Under the pieces are notes generated by a model, which was not told the DNA's origin, made no database searches, and was given only the letters and a program-made list of their open reading frames with translations. Shown in pieces: positions 16,412 through 28,289 of a stretch of 64,000 bases of DNA. This DNA is from an uncultured Pseudovibrio sp. Lineage in GTDB: Bacteria; Pseudomonadota; Alphaproteobacteria; Rhizobiales; Stappiaceae. The translations under genes were made by a program, and so were the position numbers. The stretch covers positions 186,001 through 250,000 of the forward strand of contig CANMBS010000001.1 of the NCBI GenBank assembly GCA_947496145.1, in the 5' to 3' direction. Every line of letters starts with the position of its first letter. Position 1 is the first letter of the stretch.

Positions 16412-16597
16412 CCTACCCTTCAGTTTTTCGAGAGATAAACTCTGTCAGGGCTTGAGTTCCCTTGCTGGTTTTGGCAGTGCTTGATGCATGCAGGCACGAC
16501 ACTGGCAATCATTCAGGGCGTGGCGCACTCAAAACCAAACAAGAAAAGCATGTGGTCTGCGACGGAGCAAAACCTGCATGTTTGAAGGGCGTATTTT

Positions 16598-18109
16598 ATG
16601 AAGGTAGTTCTGGAGAACCAACGAGCAACAGAGCTTTTTGCAGCAGATCTGGCAGAGCTGTTACAAGAAGGTGACGTGCTCGCCCTTTCTGGTGATTTAG
16701 GAACAGGCAAATCTACGCTGAGCCGTGCTCTTCTGCGACATCTGGCGGGTGATCCGCACCTTGAGGTTCCAAGCCCGACCTTCACACTTGTACAAACTTA
16801 TGATCTGCCCAGATTACCAGTTGCTCACTTTGATCTTTACCGGATTGAAGAACCTGAGGAGCTGGAAGAGCTTGGACTGGATGAATATCTGGAAGCCGGC
16901 GCAGCGCTGATTGAGTGGCCGGAGATGGGAGACCCATCTTACTGGCCTGAGGCACTGGATTTAAAGTTAACTGAGGGTCCCGATCCAGACACCCGCGAAA
17001 TTGTGCTTACAGCACACTCAGAGAGTTGGAGAGATCGCCTAAGACGCTTGTCAGCACGACGTGATCTGATGGGAAAAGCTGGTTGGATTGACGGGGATCG
17101 TGTGCATTTGCAGGGAGATGCTTCCAGCCGCACTTATTTTCGCCTTCACAATGAAGGTTCAACCGTCGTCTTTATGGATAGCCCAGCAACCGGGCCAGAA
17201 CCTTTATTACCAAACGGTAAAACCTATTCTGAAACAGTGCATCGTGCCAAAGACGTCACTGCATTCTTCGCAATAGGTAAGGCTTTGGCGGACAATGGAT
17301 TTCGTGTTGCAAACCAAATTGCAAGTGATGCTGAAAACGGCTTAGCCATTCTGGAAGATTTAGGCGATCAGACCATTGCAGTAAATGGTATTCCGGTGAA
17401 GGAACGTTACGAGCTGGCAATTGATGTACTTGCCCGGCTTCATTCTTGCCAATGGAACAGAAGACTTGTCGCGGATGGCAAAACGCATCAGCTCATGCCT
17501 TGCGACTTTGATGTGATGATAACGGAGGCAAACCTCTATCTGGACTGGTACTTGCCCTATGCCAACTCTGAGGAGGTCGCAGAACAGCTTCGCGAAGAGT
17601 ACAAAGCCGGATGGCAGGAGTTGCTGGAACCAGTGCTCGCAAGCGAGCAAACGCTTTTGCTGAGAGACTATCACAGCCCCAATATTATGTGGTTGCCAGA
17701 TGGAATGGGCCTAAATAAGCTGGGCTTAATTGACTACCAAGATGCAATGGTAGGGCCTGCTGCTTATGACGTTGCATCACTGGTCTTCGATGCGCGCGTA
17801 GACATGGATGCGGGTTTACAGGCGCATTTATTGGATCGCTACTGTGATTTGGCAAGAAAACATCAACCCATTTTTGATGAAATGGCCTTTCGCAATGCAG
17901 TGCCTGTATTGGGACTGCAACGGAACTCAAAAATCCTCGGTGCCTTCATACGCCTTGATAAGCACTACGGGAAACCTAAATACATAAGGATGCTTCCCCG
18001 GATACGGAATTATGTGCGGACCTGCTTTGCACAAATTGGGGAAGTAAAACTCAAACCGATGTTCAACGTCATACTCTCGTCAAATGAAACGAGCCAAAGT
18101 GACACGTGA
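16598..18109 (+). CDS. tsaE: TsaE / AmgK-type aminoglycoside-phosphotransferase-fold fusion
   Basis: The 503-aa protein joins two enzymes. Residues 1-155 are TsaE, the ATPase for t6A37 tRNA modification: GDLGTGKSTLSRALLRHL (P-loop), SPTFTLVQTYDL, HFDLYRIEEPEELEELGLDE and LIEWPEMGD. Residues ~170-500 form an APH-fold sugar kinase: DASSRTYFRL, LAILEDLGDQTI, RDYHSPNIMWL (catalytic loop), LIDYQDAMVGPAAYDVASL (metal loop). The second half resembles AmgK, the anomeric MurNAc/GlcNAc kinase of cell-wall recycling, and a MurU-type transferase follows 30 nt later. The fusion is known in alphaproteobacteria; substrate specificity is inferred. Confidence 0.92.
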   Translation: MKVVLENQRATELFAADLAELLQEGDVLALSGDLGTGKSTLSRALLRHLAGDPHLEVPSPTFTLVQTYDLPRLPVAHFDLYRIEEPEELEELGLDEYLEAGAALIEWPEMGDPSYWPEALDLKLTEGPDPDTREIVLTAHSESWRDRLRRLSARRDLMGKAGWIDGDRVHLQGDASSRTYFRLHNEGSTVVFMDSPATGPEPLLPNGKTYSETVHRAKDVTAFFAIGKALADNGFRVANQIASDAENGLAILEDLGDQTIAVNGIPVKERYELAIDVLARLHSCQWNRRLVADGKTHQLMPCDFDVMITEANLYLDWYLPYANSEEVAEQLREEYKAGWQELLEPVLASEQTLLLRDYHSPNIMWLPDGMGLNKLGLIDYQDAMVGPAAYDVASLVFDARVDMDAGLQAHLLDRYCDLARKHQPIFDEMAFRNAVPVLGLQRNSKILGAFIRLDKHYGKPKYIRMLPRIRNYVRTCFAQIGEVKLKPMFNVILSSNETSQSDT

Positions 18110-18139
18110 AACAAGAGAATAAGACAACAGAGAAACTCG

Positions 18140-18874
18140 ATGCCAAAAGAAATCTCAGTCCACCCAAAAGCGGCAATGGTTTTGTCCGCAGGGTTGGGTA
18201 AACGTATGCGCCCCCTCACAGCGACGACCCCGAAGCCCCTCATTGAGGTAGATGGCAAGTCGATGTTTGCGCGTGCAGCATCACGTTTGAAAGATGCTGG
18301 CCTTGAGACATGCGTTGTAAACGTTCATTACCTGGCTGATCTGGTTGAGACCCACGCCCGTAAGTTTGAAGGCATGGACGTCAAGATCTCAGATGAGAGA
18401 GAAGAACTTCTTGATACCGGTGGCGGCATCAAGAAAGCTCTGCCTATGCTGGGCAGCGACCCGTTTGTTTTAAAGAACTCTGACAGCTTCTGGCTGGAAG
18501 GGGTCAGACCTAATCTGGATGTGCTTGTCGAAGCCTGGAATGACAACCAGATGGATATCCTACTGCTGCTGGCACCTTCTGTGAATGCGGTTGGGTATGA
18601 CGGCAAAGGCGACTTCCAGATGGATAAGAACGGCAAACTGGAGCGGCGTGTTGAGCGTTCAGTTGCGCCGTTTGTTTACTCTGGTACAGCTATGATCCAT
18701 CCACGAGTATTCTCTGATACCCCTGAGGGGCCGTTCTCACTCAATCTACTGTTTGACCGGGCGATTGAAAATGAACGTCTTTATGGCGTTGAAGGTGACG
18801 GGCTATGGCTGCATGTGGGCACCCCACAAGGCCTGATGGATGCTGAGCGCGCAATTGCGAACAGTGCGAACTAA
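18140..18874 (+). CDS. murU: Nucleotidyltransferase, MurU-like
   Basis: This 244-aa sugar-1-phosphate nucleotidyltransferase starts with the signature AMVLSAGLGKRMRPLTATTP and KPLIEVDGKSMFARA, then LDTGGGIKKALP and VLKNSDSFW. It matches MurU, which makes UDP-MurNAc from MurNAc-1-phosphate in the fosfomycin-tolerant recycling route, the step after AmgK. The upstream tsaE fusion supplies the AmgK-like domain, so both steps sit next to each other. A general NDP-sugar pyrophosphorylase is the alternative. Confidence 0.85.
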   Translation: MPKEISVHPKAAMVLSAGLGKRMRPLTATTPKPLIEVDGKSMFARAASRLKDAGLETCVVNVHYLADLVETHARKFEGMDVKISDEREELLDTGGGIKKALPMLGSDPFVLKNSDSFWLEGVRPNLDVLVEAWNDNQMDILLLLAPSVNAVGYDGKGDFQMDKNGKLERRVERSVAPFVYSGTAMIHPRVFSDTPEGPFSLNLLFDRAIENERLYGVEGDGLWLHVGTPQGLMDAERAIANSAN

Positions 18875-19034
18875 AAAGCTGCACATACGCTTTAAATTAT
18901 ATGATGAGTAAGCCCCGACGTTGCCGGGGTTGTAACAGCTAATTTGCCAATTTAAGCAGTGCACCGCAACGAGCCCCGGATATCTTAGAAGACAAGTAAT
19001 ATCTTCAGGCTTTATAAATAGTTGAATCAAAAGC

Positions 19035-19062
19035 AAAAAAGCCTCGGCAATGCCGAGGCTTT
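19035..19062 (-). terminator. Terminator of the atp operon
   Basis: GCCTCGGC-aa-TGCCGAGGC, with an A run on the plus strand (T run on the minus strand), lies 27 nt past the atpC stop. It is a typical intrinsic terminator for the minus-strand atp operon. Confidence 0.88.
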
Positions 19063-19088
19063 CAAAGTTTTTTAGCAGTGTAATGCAA

Positions 19089-19496
19089 TCAGGAAGCTTT
19101 GAGGGCTGCCTGCAGCTCCTGCAACTGGGAAAGTACCAGCCGCGCAGCCTGACGTGCATCTTCGTCTTTAGCGTCAGCCACATCTTCACTTGCATCTTGA
19201 ATCTGCTGTGCGATGTAACCTGCATCAAGATCTGCCATCGGGATCGCCTGTTCCGCCAGAACAGTCATGCCAGACGCGGAAACGTCAGCAAAACCACCCC
19301 GCACGAAGTACTCGTGCTTGGAACCATCTTCGCTGAGCGCTTTAACAACACCCGGACGCATGGTTGACAGGAACGGCGAGTGACCGGCACCAACACCGAA
19401 TTCACCTTCAGAACCAGGCACAGTTACGTCAGTAACCTTAGCCGAGAGCAGAAGGCGCTCTGGTGACACCAGCTCGAACTGAAAAGCTTCAGCCAT
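19089..19496 (-). CDS. atpC: ATP synthase F1 epsilon subunit
   Basis: The 135-aa protein opens MAEAFQFELVSPERLLLSA, and SEGEFGVGAGHSPFLSTMRPG is the conserved beta-sandwich segment. The C-terminal helical hairpin (QQIQDASEDVADAKDEDARQ) is present. Epsilon belongs to the F1 central stalk and restrains ATP hydrolysis. It is the last gene of atpHAGDC, 80 nt after atpD, and is followed by a strong terminator. Confidence 0.95.
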   Translation of the reverse strand: MAEAFQFELVSPERLLLSAKVTDVTVPGSEGEFGVGAGHSPFLSTMRPGVVKALSEDGSKHEYFVRGGFADVSASGMTVLAEQAIPMADLDAGYIAQQIQDASEDVADAKDEDARQAARLVLSQLQELQAALKAS

Positions 19497-19576
19497 TTAG
19501 CTCATCCTCTATCCGTTTCTGTGAGTGACACCGCTAAGCGCCACCCATAGAAGTCACCGGTTCAAAAGAACCGAGA

Positions 19577-21004
<1,428 letters not shown>

Positions 21005-21026
21005 TTAAATCCTCGTCTCAACTCGG

Positions 21027-21914
21027 TCAGAGCGCTTCCGCGCCCGCAATAATTTCAATCAGTTCCGTCGTGATCTGTGCCTGACGTTGACGGTTATATG
21101 TCGTTGTCAGTTTGTCGATCATCTCGCCGGCATTACGCGTTGCACTGTCCATAGCGGCCATGCGTGCGCCCTGCTCGGAGGCACCGTTTTCGAGAATTGC
21201 GCTGAAGATCTGAATACCGATGTTGCGTGGCAGAAGAGTCTCAAGGATCTCCTGCTCGCCCGGCTCGTATTCATACAGAGCATCCTCAGAGGAACCGTCG
21301 TCAGCTTCTTCAGCAGCATCAAACTGAGCTGGAATAAGCTGTTTTGCGGTCGGAACCTGACTGATTACCGATTGGAATTGCGCGTAGAACAGTGTGCAGA
21401 CATCGTATTTATCGTCATAGAACATTTCCATAACGAGATCAGCGATGTGCTTAACGTCACCGTACTCGATTGATTTCAAACCGCGCAGTTCGATATTCTC
21501 TACAATGTACTGACTGTAACCACGCCGCAGGGCATCATAGCCCTTCTTGCCAACGGTGACGATCTTGACCGTCTTACCTTCAGCAATGAGTTTGTCAGCG
21601 TGTTCACGTGCCAGACGTGCGATTGACGAGTTGAAACCACCGCAGAGACCACGCTCTGCTGTGCAGACGAGGAGCAGATGTGTCTGATCCTGTCCGGTAC
21701 CCGTCATCAGCTTCGGCGCATCATCCCGACCTTCGAACCCAGCTGCCAGATTGCCAAGAACTGTCGCCATGCGTTGTGCATAGGGACGTCCGGCTTCAGC
21801 AGCTTCCTGGGCACGACGCAGTTTCGCCGCGGCCACCATTTTCATGGCCTTGGTGATTTTCTGCGTCGCTTTGACCGAAGCGATGCGGTTTTTTAGGTCC
21901 TTGAGGCTCGCCAT
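21027..21914 (-). CDS. atpG: ATP synthase F1 gamma subunit
   Basis: The 295-aa rotor subunit begins [20 protein letters not shown] and [16 protein letters not shown], and ends [19 protein letters not shown], the two helices that form the coiled-coil shaft. The central domain has [17 protein letters not shown]. It lies between atpA (33 nt upstream) and atpD (25 nt downstream) in the F1 operon. Confidence 0.97.
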   Translation of the reverse strand: MASLKDLKNRIASVKATQKITKAMKMVAAAKLRRAQEAAEAGRPYAQRMATVLGNLAAGFEGRDDAPKLMTGTGQDQTHLLLVCTAERGLCGGFNSSIARLAREHADKLIAEGKTVKIVTVGKKGYDALRRGYSQYIVENIELRGLKSIEYGDVKHIADLVMEMFYDDKYDVCTLFYAQFQSVISQVPTAKQLIPAQFDAAEEADDGSSEDALYEYEPGEQEILETLLPRNIGIQIFSAILENGASEQGARMAAMDSATRNAGEMIDKLTTTYNRQRQAQITTELIEIIAGAEAL

Positions 21915-21947
21915 GGGCGCTCTCGTTCCTTATCCCGTTGCTTCGAA

Positions 21948-23477
21948 TTAACCGAGGGTCTTGACGTAAGCGTCCAGTGCAGCTTTCAGCTTGTCAGTCA
22001 AATCGGCGTCGAGTGCTTTCTTCTCCCAGATAGCGGAGAGAAGGTCAGCGTGTTCTGCACGCATAAAGCGCAGCAAGCCAGCTTCGAATTCGCGAACTTC
22101 GCCCACTGGACGATTGTCCAGATAGCCGTTCACACCTGCGAAGATAACTGCAACCTGTTCTTCCGTCTTAAGCGGGGAGAACTGAGGCTGTTTCAGCAGC
22201 TCTGTCAGGCGTGCACCACGGTTCAGAAGCTTCTGAGTGGTTGCGTCCAGATCGGAACCAAACTGCGCGAACGCAGCCATTTCACGATACTGAGCCAGCT
22301 CACCCTTAATCGGGCCAGCAACCTGCTTCATCGCTTTAACCTGAGCGGAAGAGCCCACGCGAGAAACTGACAGACCAACGTTAACCGCAGGACGGATGCC
22401 CTGGAAGAACAGGTCAGTTTCAAGGAAGATCTGACCGTCGGTGATAGAAATCACGTTGGTCGGAATGTACGCGGACACGTCGTTTGCCTGAGTTTCGATC
22501 ACTGGCAGCGCGGTCAGAGAGCCCAGGCCGTGGTCTTCGTTCAGCTTAGCAGAACGTTCGAGCAGACGGGAGTGCAGGTAGAACACGTCACCTGGGTATG
22601 CTTCACGTCCTGGTGGGCGACGGAGCAGCAGGGACATCTGGCGATAAGCAACAGCCTGTTTGGACAGGTCATCGTAACCGATCACAGCGTGCATGGAGTT
22701 GTCGCGGAAGTACTCACCCATTGTGGTACCTGCGAACGGAGCCAGATACTGCAATGGAGCAGGATCAGACGCGGTTGCAGCAACAACGATGGAGTATTCC
22801 AGAGCGCCAGCATCTTCCAGAGCTTTAACGAACTGAGCAACAGTAGAGCGCTTCTGGCCAACTGCAACGTAGATGCAGTACAGCTTGTCGTGCTCGTTGT
22901 CAGATGCGTGCAAAGGCTTCTGGTTGAGGAAGGTGTCGAGGATGATGGCGGTTTTACCGGTCTGACGGTCACCAATCACCAATTCGCGCTGACCACGTCC
23001 GATTGGGATGAGAGCGTCAATCGCTTTCAGACCCGTGGACATTGGCTCGTGAACGGACTTACGAGGCAGAATGCCTGGTGCCTTCACGTCTACGCGGCGA
23101 CGTTCAGTAGCTTCGATCGGACCTTTGCCGTCGATTGGGTTACCGAGTGGATCGACAACGCGACCCAGCAGACCCTTACCTACTGGAACTTCCACAATAG
23201 CGCCGGTACGTTTTACCGTGTCGCCTTCTTTAATGTCACGGTCGCTACCGAAGATAACAACACCGACATTGTCAGTTTCTAGGTTGAGCGCCATTCCCCG
23301 GATACCACCTGGGAATTCAACCATTTCACCTGCTTGAACATTGTCCAGACCGTAAACGCGGGCAATGCCGTCACCTACGGAAAGAACCTGACCAACTTCA
23401 GTCACTTCGGCTTCCTGGCCGAAGTTCTTGATCTGGTCCTTGAGGATAGCGGAAATTTCCGCGGCCCGAATATCCAT
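21948..23477 (-). CDS. atpA: ATP synthase F1 alpha subunit
   Basis: The non-catalytic nucleotide-binding subunit, of standard length (509 aa). It starts [20 protein letters not shown] and has [19 protein letters not shown] (P-loop), the [19 protein letters not shown] stretch, and [23 protein letters not shown]. The start codon overlaps the atpH stop (TGATG), so the two are translationally coupled. The F0 genes are not in this window, which is normal in alphaproteobacteria. Confidence 0.97.
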   Translation of the reverse strand: MDIRAAEISAILKDQIKNFGQEAEVTEVGQVLSVGDGIARVYGLDNVQAGEMVEFPGGIRGMALNLETDNVGVVIFGSDRDIKEGDTVKRTGAIVEVPVGKGLLGRVVDPLGNPIDGKGPIEATERRRVDVKAPGILPRKSVHEPMSTGLKAIDALIPIGRGQRELVIGDRQTGKTAIILDTFLNQKPLHASDNEHDKLYCIYVAVGQKRSTVAQFVKALEDAGALEYSIVVAATASDPAPLQYLAPFAGTTMGEYFRDNSMHAVIGYDDLSKQAVAYRQMSLLLRRPPGREAYPGDVFYLHSRLLERSAKLNEDHGLGSLTALPVIETQANDVSAYIPTNVISITDGQIFLETDLFFQGIRPAVNVGLSVSRVGSSAQVKAMKQVAGPIKGELAQYREMAAFAQFGSDLDATTQKLLNRGARLTELLKQPQFSPLKTEEQVAVIFAGVNGYLDNRPVGEVREFEAGLLRFMRAEHADLLSAIWEKKALDADLTDKLKAALDAYVKTLG

Positions 23478-24064
23478 CAGCCGACCTCTTTCATCGCGAA
23501 CTTAAGAGAGTTGAGCTTGGTACGCAGTGACGTATCAATCATCCGGCTGCCGATCTTAACGATCAAACCACCAAGAATGGATGAGTCTACCTTCACTACA
23601 ATCTTCACGTTCTTGCCCGTAGAAGCATTAAGTGCTTCTTGGAGAGCAGCGACATGCTCACCAGTCAGTTCCGTTGCAGAGGTTACTTCAGCAGTAACTT
23701 CTCCACGTTTTGCAGCAAGCTGCGCACGGAAAGCCTGGATCATGCCTGGAACGGCGAAGAGGCGCCTGTTTTGGGCAACCAACTTCACAAAATTTGCGGT
23801 CAGGCCGGAAATACCGGCCTTTTCCAAAATAGCAGAAATCGCCTTTATCTGAGCGTCTGCACTAAAGACGGGGCTCTTGATGAGCCGATCGAGATCGGAA
23901 CTCTCATTCAAGAGCTTTTCAAACTGGTCGAGACCCTTCTCCACCTCTGCGGTCGCACCCTGCTCTTCAGCAAGGTCCAACAGCGCAGAAGCATAACGCA
24001 AGGCCACGCCTGAAATGAGAGATACGTTGTCAGTCACTGGATCCGTGCTCTCCCGCGCATTCAA
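23477..24064 (-). CDS. atpH: ATP synthase F1 delta subunit
   Basis: Delta links F1 to the peripheral stalk. The 195-aa frame has [34 protein letters not shown] and [21 protein letters not shown], all typical. It is the first gene of the F1 operon. The start is uncertain: the ATG at 24064 gives 9 residues more than a GTG at 24037, which has a GGAG upstream. The atp promoter should lie in the 187 nt before it. Confidence 0.93.
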   Translation of the reverse strand: MNARESTDPVTDNVSLISGVALRYASALLDLAEEQGATAEVEKGLDQFEKLLNESSDLDRLIKSPVFSADAQIKAISAILEKAGISGLTANFVKLVAQNRRLFAVPGMIQAFRAQLAAKRGEVTAEVTSATELTGEHVAALQEALNASTGKNVKIVVKVDSSILGGLIVKIGSRMIDTSLRTKLNSLKFAMKEVG

Positions 24065-24251
24065 AGTTTTGGCGGCTGGCTCGCCGGAAATCCAAAGCCT
24101 TGATAAGTCGCGTTTAATTCAATTTGAATAACACAATTTGAGATAACTGTGTCGATAAAGCCGCGCTTCGCATAGCACACGAGTGACCGGCTTGCAACAT
24201 AGCGTAGGTATTCCACCGCACTCATTAAGGCACCAAATTTTATCCGTAAGA

Positions 24252-26465
24252 CTACATAAAACTTTGGGGGTCAACATCAACCTGCACTCTTACCCCCCCT
24301 GTTGGCTTTGGTGCAGTGGACAACCAGTTCCGCAGAAAGCCTTGTAAATCAACGTTTCGAGACGCGATTGCAAGCAATCTGAAGCGATACCTGCCCCTTA
24401 CGAGAGCCATAGCCGCCTCTGCTGGTCCGAGAATCTGAACGCCGTCTAAAGTTGGACTATTTACTGCAAGCATTTTCGAAAATTTTTCGGTGACCACGCG
24501 GTCAGGACCAGAAATAATCAATGCTGCAAGCCTTCCAAAGGGAGGTAAGCCTGCGTTTTCACGCGACTCGATTTCCGCAGCGTAAAACTCTTCAGAATTA
24601 CCCGACAGAAGCGCCTTGATAACTGGTTGCTCCGGGTTGTAGGTTTGCAGCAATCCTCTACCTTTTCCGTGAATTCGACCAGCACGTCCCGTTACCTGCG
24701 CCAGTAACTGAAAGGTTCGCTCCGCTGCTCTTGGATCACCATTTGCAAGGCCCAAATCAGCATCAATCACCCCTACAAGGGTCATTAATGGGAAGTTATG
24801 CCCCTTGGCGACAAGTTGCGTCCCAATGACAATGTCCACTTCACCATCTTCAACCAGCTTCATTTCGCGATTGATGCGCTCGGTTCCACCAGGCAAATCT
24901 GAGGAGAGAACGAGCACTCTGGCCTCAGGGAACAATGCCGACACATCTTCGGCAATTCGCTCCACTCCCGGACCACAGGCAACCAGAGAATCGGCGTTGC
25001 TACACTCTGGGCATTTGTTTGGGATAGGCTGTGAATAGCCGCAGTGGTGGCAGACTAATTTGCCCTTAAATCGGTGTTCGACCAGCCAAGCTGAGCAGTT
25101 TTCACAATGGAACCGATGGCCGCAGGTTCTGCACAGGGTCAGTGGGGCATAACCCCTACGATTCAAAAAGAGTAGTACCTGATTGCCGTTTGTAAGGGTC
25201 TGCTGAATCTCATTGACCAAAGCGGGCGCGATCCATTTGCCCCGCTCTGGTCCGTCGCAGCGCATGTCGATGCCTTGGATCGTCGGCATTTCTGCGCCGG
25301 AAGCACGCTCAGGCAGAACGATCTTTGTGTAGCGCCCTAGTTTTGCATTGACCTGACTTTCAACGGAAGGGGTCGCGCTTGCTAGCACGACCGGAAAGCC
25401 AGAGATATGACCTCTGACAACTGACATATCCCTTGCGTTATATGGCACGCGGTCATCTTGTTTATAGGCAGTGTCGTGTTCTTCATCGACAACGAGCAAT
25501 CCAAGCTTATGAAATGGCAAGAAGAGTGCTGAACGTGCGCCAACAACGACTTTCACCTCACCATTTGCGACACCGCGCCATGTTCTTGCGCGTCGTTTTG
25601 GTGGAACTTGAGAGTGCCATTCAGCAGGTCTGACGCCAAAACGTTCTTCAAAGCGATTTAAGAACTGAGTCGTGAGTGCGATTTCCGGGATGAGAATCAG
25701 GGCTTGCTCGTCGTTCTGAAGAGCTTTTGCAACAGCTTCGAAATAGACCTCGGTTTTGCCTGATCCGGTCACGCCATCGATCAGAAAAGCCTTGAAGCCT
25801 TTGCCGATTGCTTCGCACAGTTGATCCGCTGCGCCTTGCTGTAGATCGGTTAGCTTTCTTCCCGGCATTGTTGGGTCCGGGTCAGGAAGCGGTGGCGTTG
25901 CGGGCAGCATTGCTTCTTCCAGCACGCCTTGCTTTTTCAATCCGTCGATCACAGAGGAACTTACACCAGCAGCACCTGCTAAACCGGGACGGGTCCATGC
26001 CATGCCGCTTTCGACCAGCTCCATCACTTTGGCGCGGGTTGGGGTCATACGGTCTGGCTGCATGCCGTCGATGTAGCGAACGCCGGAAAGAAGCGGTTCC
26101 GCTTCCAGAGCTTCTTGCGAGCGAAGCACCATGCGCAACACCATGCCCGGTGCGCCAAGTGTCCATGCAGCCACCCATTCAATATATTTACGCAGGTCTT
26201 GCGCAATTGGCGGGCTGTCATAAACGTGCAGAATGCTCTTTAGCTTTTTGGGATTTACGTTGGTGTCCGGCTCCCCATCCCAAACAGCGCCAATCACCTC
26301 ACGCGGTCCCAGAGGTACACGCACGATGGAGCCGGGGCGAACCTGCATGTCTGCTGGAACTTTGTAGGAATAAGCTCCGGCAACAGCCACGGGAACCAGC
26401 ACAGGGACAATCACCTCTGGTTCATGCATCTGTTCGTTGCCGAAAAACTCCTGCTGCTGTGTCAC
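24252..26465 (-). CDS. priA: Primosomal protein N' (PriA helicase)
   Basis: PriA recognises stalled forks and starts replication restart as a 3'-to-5' helicase. At 737 aa it has the DNA-binding N-terminal part (EVIVPVLVPVAVAGAYSYKV), Walker A DGVTGSGKTEVYFEAV, DEEHD (Walker B), LASATPSVES, and four Cys pairs binding two zinc ions (CRTC, CENC, CHHC, CPEC). The helicase C-terminal motifs GTQLVAKGHNFPLMTLVGV and QVTGRAGR follow. The order priA next to atpHAGDC is conserved in the order. Confidence 0.97.
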   Translation of the reverse strand: MTQQQEFFGNEQMHEPEVIVPVLVPVAVAGAYSYKVPADMQVRPGSIVRVPLGPREVIGAVWDGEPDTNVNPKKLKSILHVYDSPPIAQDLRKYIEWVAAWTLGAPGMVLRMVLRSQEALEAEPLLSGVRYIDGMQPDRMTPTRAKVMELVESGMAWTRPGLAGAAGVSSSVIDGLKKQGVLEEAMLPATPPLPDPDPTMPGRKLTDLQQGAADQLCEAIGKGFKAFLIDGVTGSGKTEVYFEAVAKALQNDEQALILIPEIALTTQFLNRFEERFGVRPAEWHSQVPPKRRARTWRGVANGEVKVVVGARSALFLPFHKLGLLVVDEEHDTAYKQDDRVPYNARDMSVVRGHISGFPVVLASATPSVESQVNAKLGRYTKIVLPERASGAEMPTIQGIDMRCDGPERGKWIAPALVNEIQQTLTNGNQVLLFLNRRGYAPLTLCRTCGHRFHCENCSAWLVEHRFKGKLVCHHCGYSQPIPNKCPECSNADSLVACGPGVERIAEDVSALFPEARVLVLSSDLPGGTERINREMKLVEDGEVDIVIGTQLVAKGHNFPLMTLVGVIDADLGLANGDPRAAERTFQLLAQVTGRAGRIHGKGRGLLQTYNPEQPVIKALLSGNSEEFYAAEIESRENAGLPPFGRLAALIISGPDRVVTEKFSKMLAVNSPTLDGVQILGPAEAAMALVRGRYRFRLLAIASRNVDLQGFLRNWLSTAPKPTGGVRVQVDVDPQSFM

Positions 26466-26665
26466 CTAACTCTATTCCTTGTTGAACATTCGCGGGTTTT
26501 AAGAGGTATTGTGTCCGAAACGTGAAATCCACTTTCACAGATACGCTTTAGCGGGTTTTACTCTTGTTGTTTCTATGCACTCTGGGCTAAACACATACCA
26601 GAAATCACCCCCAAGGCCTCAGGTACTCTACGAGAGCCTAAACTGAAATCAGGAGCCTTTCTGGC

Positions 26666-27319
26666 ATGAAATTCTTCGTTGATACAGCTGACACCAACGA
26701 AATTAAAGAGCTGGCTGCAACCGGTCTTCTCGATGGTGTGACCACAAACCCATCTCTTATCATGAAATCCGGTCGTCCAATGAAAGAAGTCATCGCAGAA
26801 ATCTGCGAACTTGTGGATGGCCCTGTTTCTGCTGAAGTTGTTGCGACTGACGCTGAAGGCATGCTGAAGGAAGCTGAAGAGCTGATCGCGATTGCAGACA
26901 ACATCTGCATCAAGCTGCCGTTGACACTGGAAGGCCTGAAGGCTTGCCGCGTTCTTTCTGACAAGGGCGTACAGACCAACGTTACTCTGTGCTTTTCTGC
27001 AAATCAGGCTCTTCTGGCTGCAAAAGCTGGCGCAACCTTCATCTCTCCATTCATTGGCCGTCTGGACGACATCAACATTGAAGGTCTGGACCTGATTGCT
27101 GAAATCCGTCAGATCTACGATAATTACGGCTTCAACACCGAGATTCTTGCAGCTTCTATCCGCACTGCAAACCACGTGAAAGACTGTGCGCTGATCGGCG
27201 CAGACGTTGCCACCATTCCACCAGCGACCCTGAAGGGTCTCGTGAAGCACCCACTGACCGACAAAGGTCTGGAAGCCTTCATGAAAGACTGGGCGGCAAC
27301 TGGTCAGAGCATCGTTTAA
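26666..27319 (+). CDS. tal: Transaldolase / fructose-6-phosphate aldolase family
   Basis: The 217-aa protein belongs to the small (TalC/FSA-type) transaldolases. It opens [20 protein letters not shown], then [14 protein letters not shown]. The Schiff-base lysine lies in [35 protein letters not shown] and [11 protein letters not shown] are the other conserved strands, and [17 protein letters not shown] completes the barrel. It carries out sedoheptulose/fructose transfer in the pentose-phosphate pathway, or fructose-6-phosphate cleavage; sequence alone cannot decide. It is transcribed away from priA and has its own terminator. Confidence 0.92.
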   Translation: MKFFVDTADTNEIKELAATGLLDGVTTNPSLIMKSGRPMKEVIAEICELVDGPVSAEVVATDAEGMLKEAEELIAIADNICIKLPLTLEGLKACRVLSDKGVQTNVTLCFSANQALLAAKAGATFISPFIGRLDDINIEGLDLIAEIRQIYDNYGFNTEILAASIRTANHVKDCALIGADVATIPPATLKGLVKHPLTDKGLEAFMKDWAATGQSIV

Positions 27320-27353
27320 GCTCTTCAGTCTTCGTATATAGCGGAGCTATCAA

Positions 27354-27381
27354 GCGCGGGCCTTTTGGGTCCGCGTTTTTT
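27354..27381 (+). terminator. Terminator after tal
   Basis: GCGCGGGCC-tttt-GGGTCCGCG followed by TTTTTTG lies 35 nt past the tal stop and fits an intrinsic terminator. Confidence 0.85.
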
Positions 27382-27563
27382 GTTTGAGAGCTAACTCTTA
27401 AGCCTCACATTAGAAACCAGTGCTAGCTTTAAATATCGAACCCAAAAGCGAAAGCCTTGAATTACTTAATACTCGAAATGACGTATCTCACACCAGATGT
27501 CATTACTGTCCATCTCAATCAAGCAATATAACAACTCATCAATTCAATAGCTTACACAGTATT

Positions 27564-28061
27564 ATGGACCAAAACCTCAATATGCAGAATAGTCAACTAG
27601 ATAGTCTTCAATCCTTGCTGGAGATGTACTGCGAGAAGGGCGGCTTAGACAGGCCCTCTCGCCTGCCAACAGAGCCACAACACGATGGTTCTGTGCACAT
27701 AGAAATTGTCATGGGAAAAATCGATATCGTCGCTACAGAGAGAGGCTACGAATTAAGCCGTTTGTCCGGTCTCACGGAGACAGAGGCTATCAGAGAACTA
27801 TTGTTTGATTTGGCAACTGCAAACGCGCAGAAATTGGAACTAGAGCACCGTAAGCTTCCTGAAAATCCCAGAATTACCAGTGAAGGGCTCCAAGATGACG
27901 GTTATTCGCGATGGAATTGGATGGCCCCAGCAATAAAAACAATGCAGCAGATGTCACCAGAGTTAGGTGAGTATGCTCTTAGTGACTACACCTCAGTCCT
28001 GAAAAGATACCCTCTGGAAGACTACGAGAAGACAAACGCCCGATATCCACTTCCAGATTAG
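27564..28061 (+). CDS. Imm63-like immunity protein (orphan)
   Basis: The 165-aa soluble protein resembles immunity protein 63 (Imm63) of polymorphic toxin systems: an acidic beta segment (VHIEIVMGKIDIVATERGYE), then LTETEAIRELLFDLATANAQ, a YEL-like KLELEHR, and the C-terminal WMAPAIKTMQQMSPELG and SDYTSVLKRYPLED, which recall the LxLLxxLxPEW...L...PFxD pattern of Imm63. This is by-eye recognition. Codon use is AT-richer than tal or xerC. The start is uncertain: ATGs at 27564 and 27582 lack good Shine-Dalgarno sequences, and the frame is open upstream to 27420. No cognate toxin is in sight. Confidence 0.6.
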   Translation: MDQNLNMQNSQLDSLQSLLEMYCEKGGLDRPSRLPTEPQHDGSVHIEIVMGKIDIVATERGYELSRLSGLTETEAIRELLFDLATANAQKLELEHRKLPENPRITSEGLQDDGYSRWNWMAPAIKTMQQMSPELGEYALSDYTSVLKRYPLEDYEKTNARYPLPD

Positions 28062-28289
28062 TCTTACCTGACTTGTCATCCTAAGTCGTAGTAAGCAGCA
28101 AAAATGAAAAACACTTAGAATTCCAACTGAGTTCCAAACTCCCCCTCATCACCCTTGGCAAGGTTCACACCCATTCATTGGGGCAAAGTGATTGCGCACA
28201 AACTTGTATCCACCGCGTCAAACAGTATTGGCAAGGGTTTGTTAACCCTCTCTCGCCAGTTTCTGTTGGTGACCTCGAAAGACTTCTTC

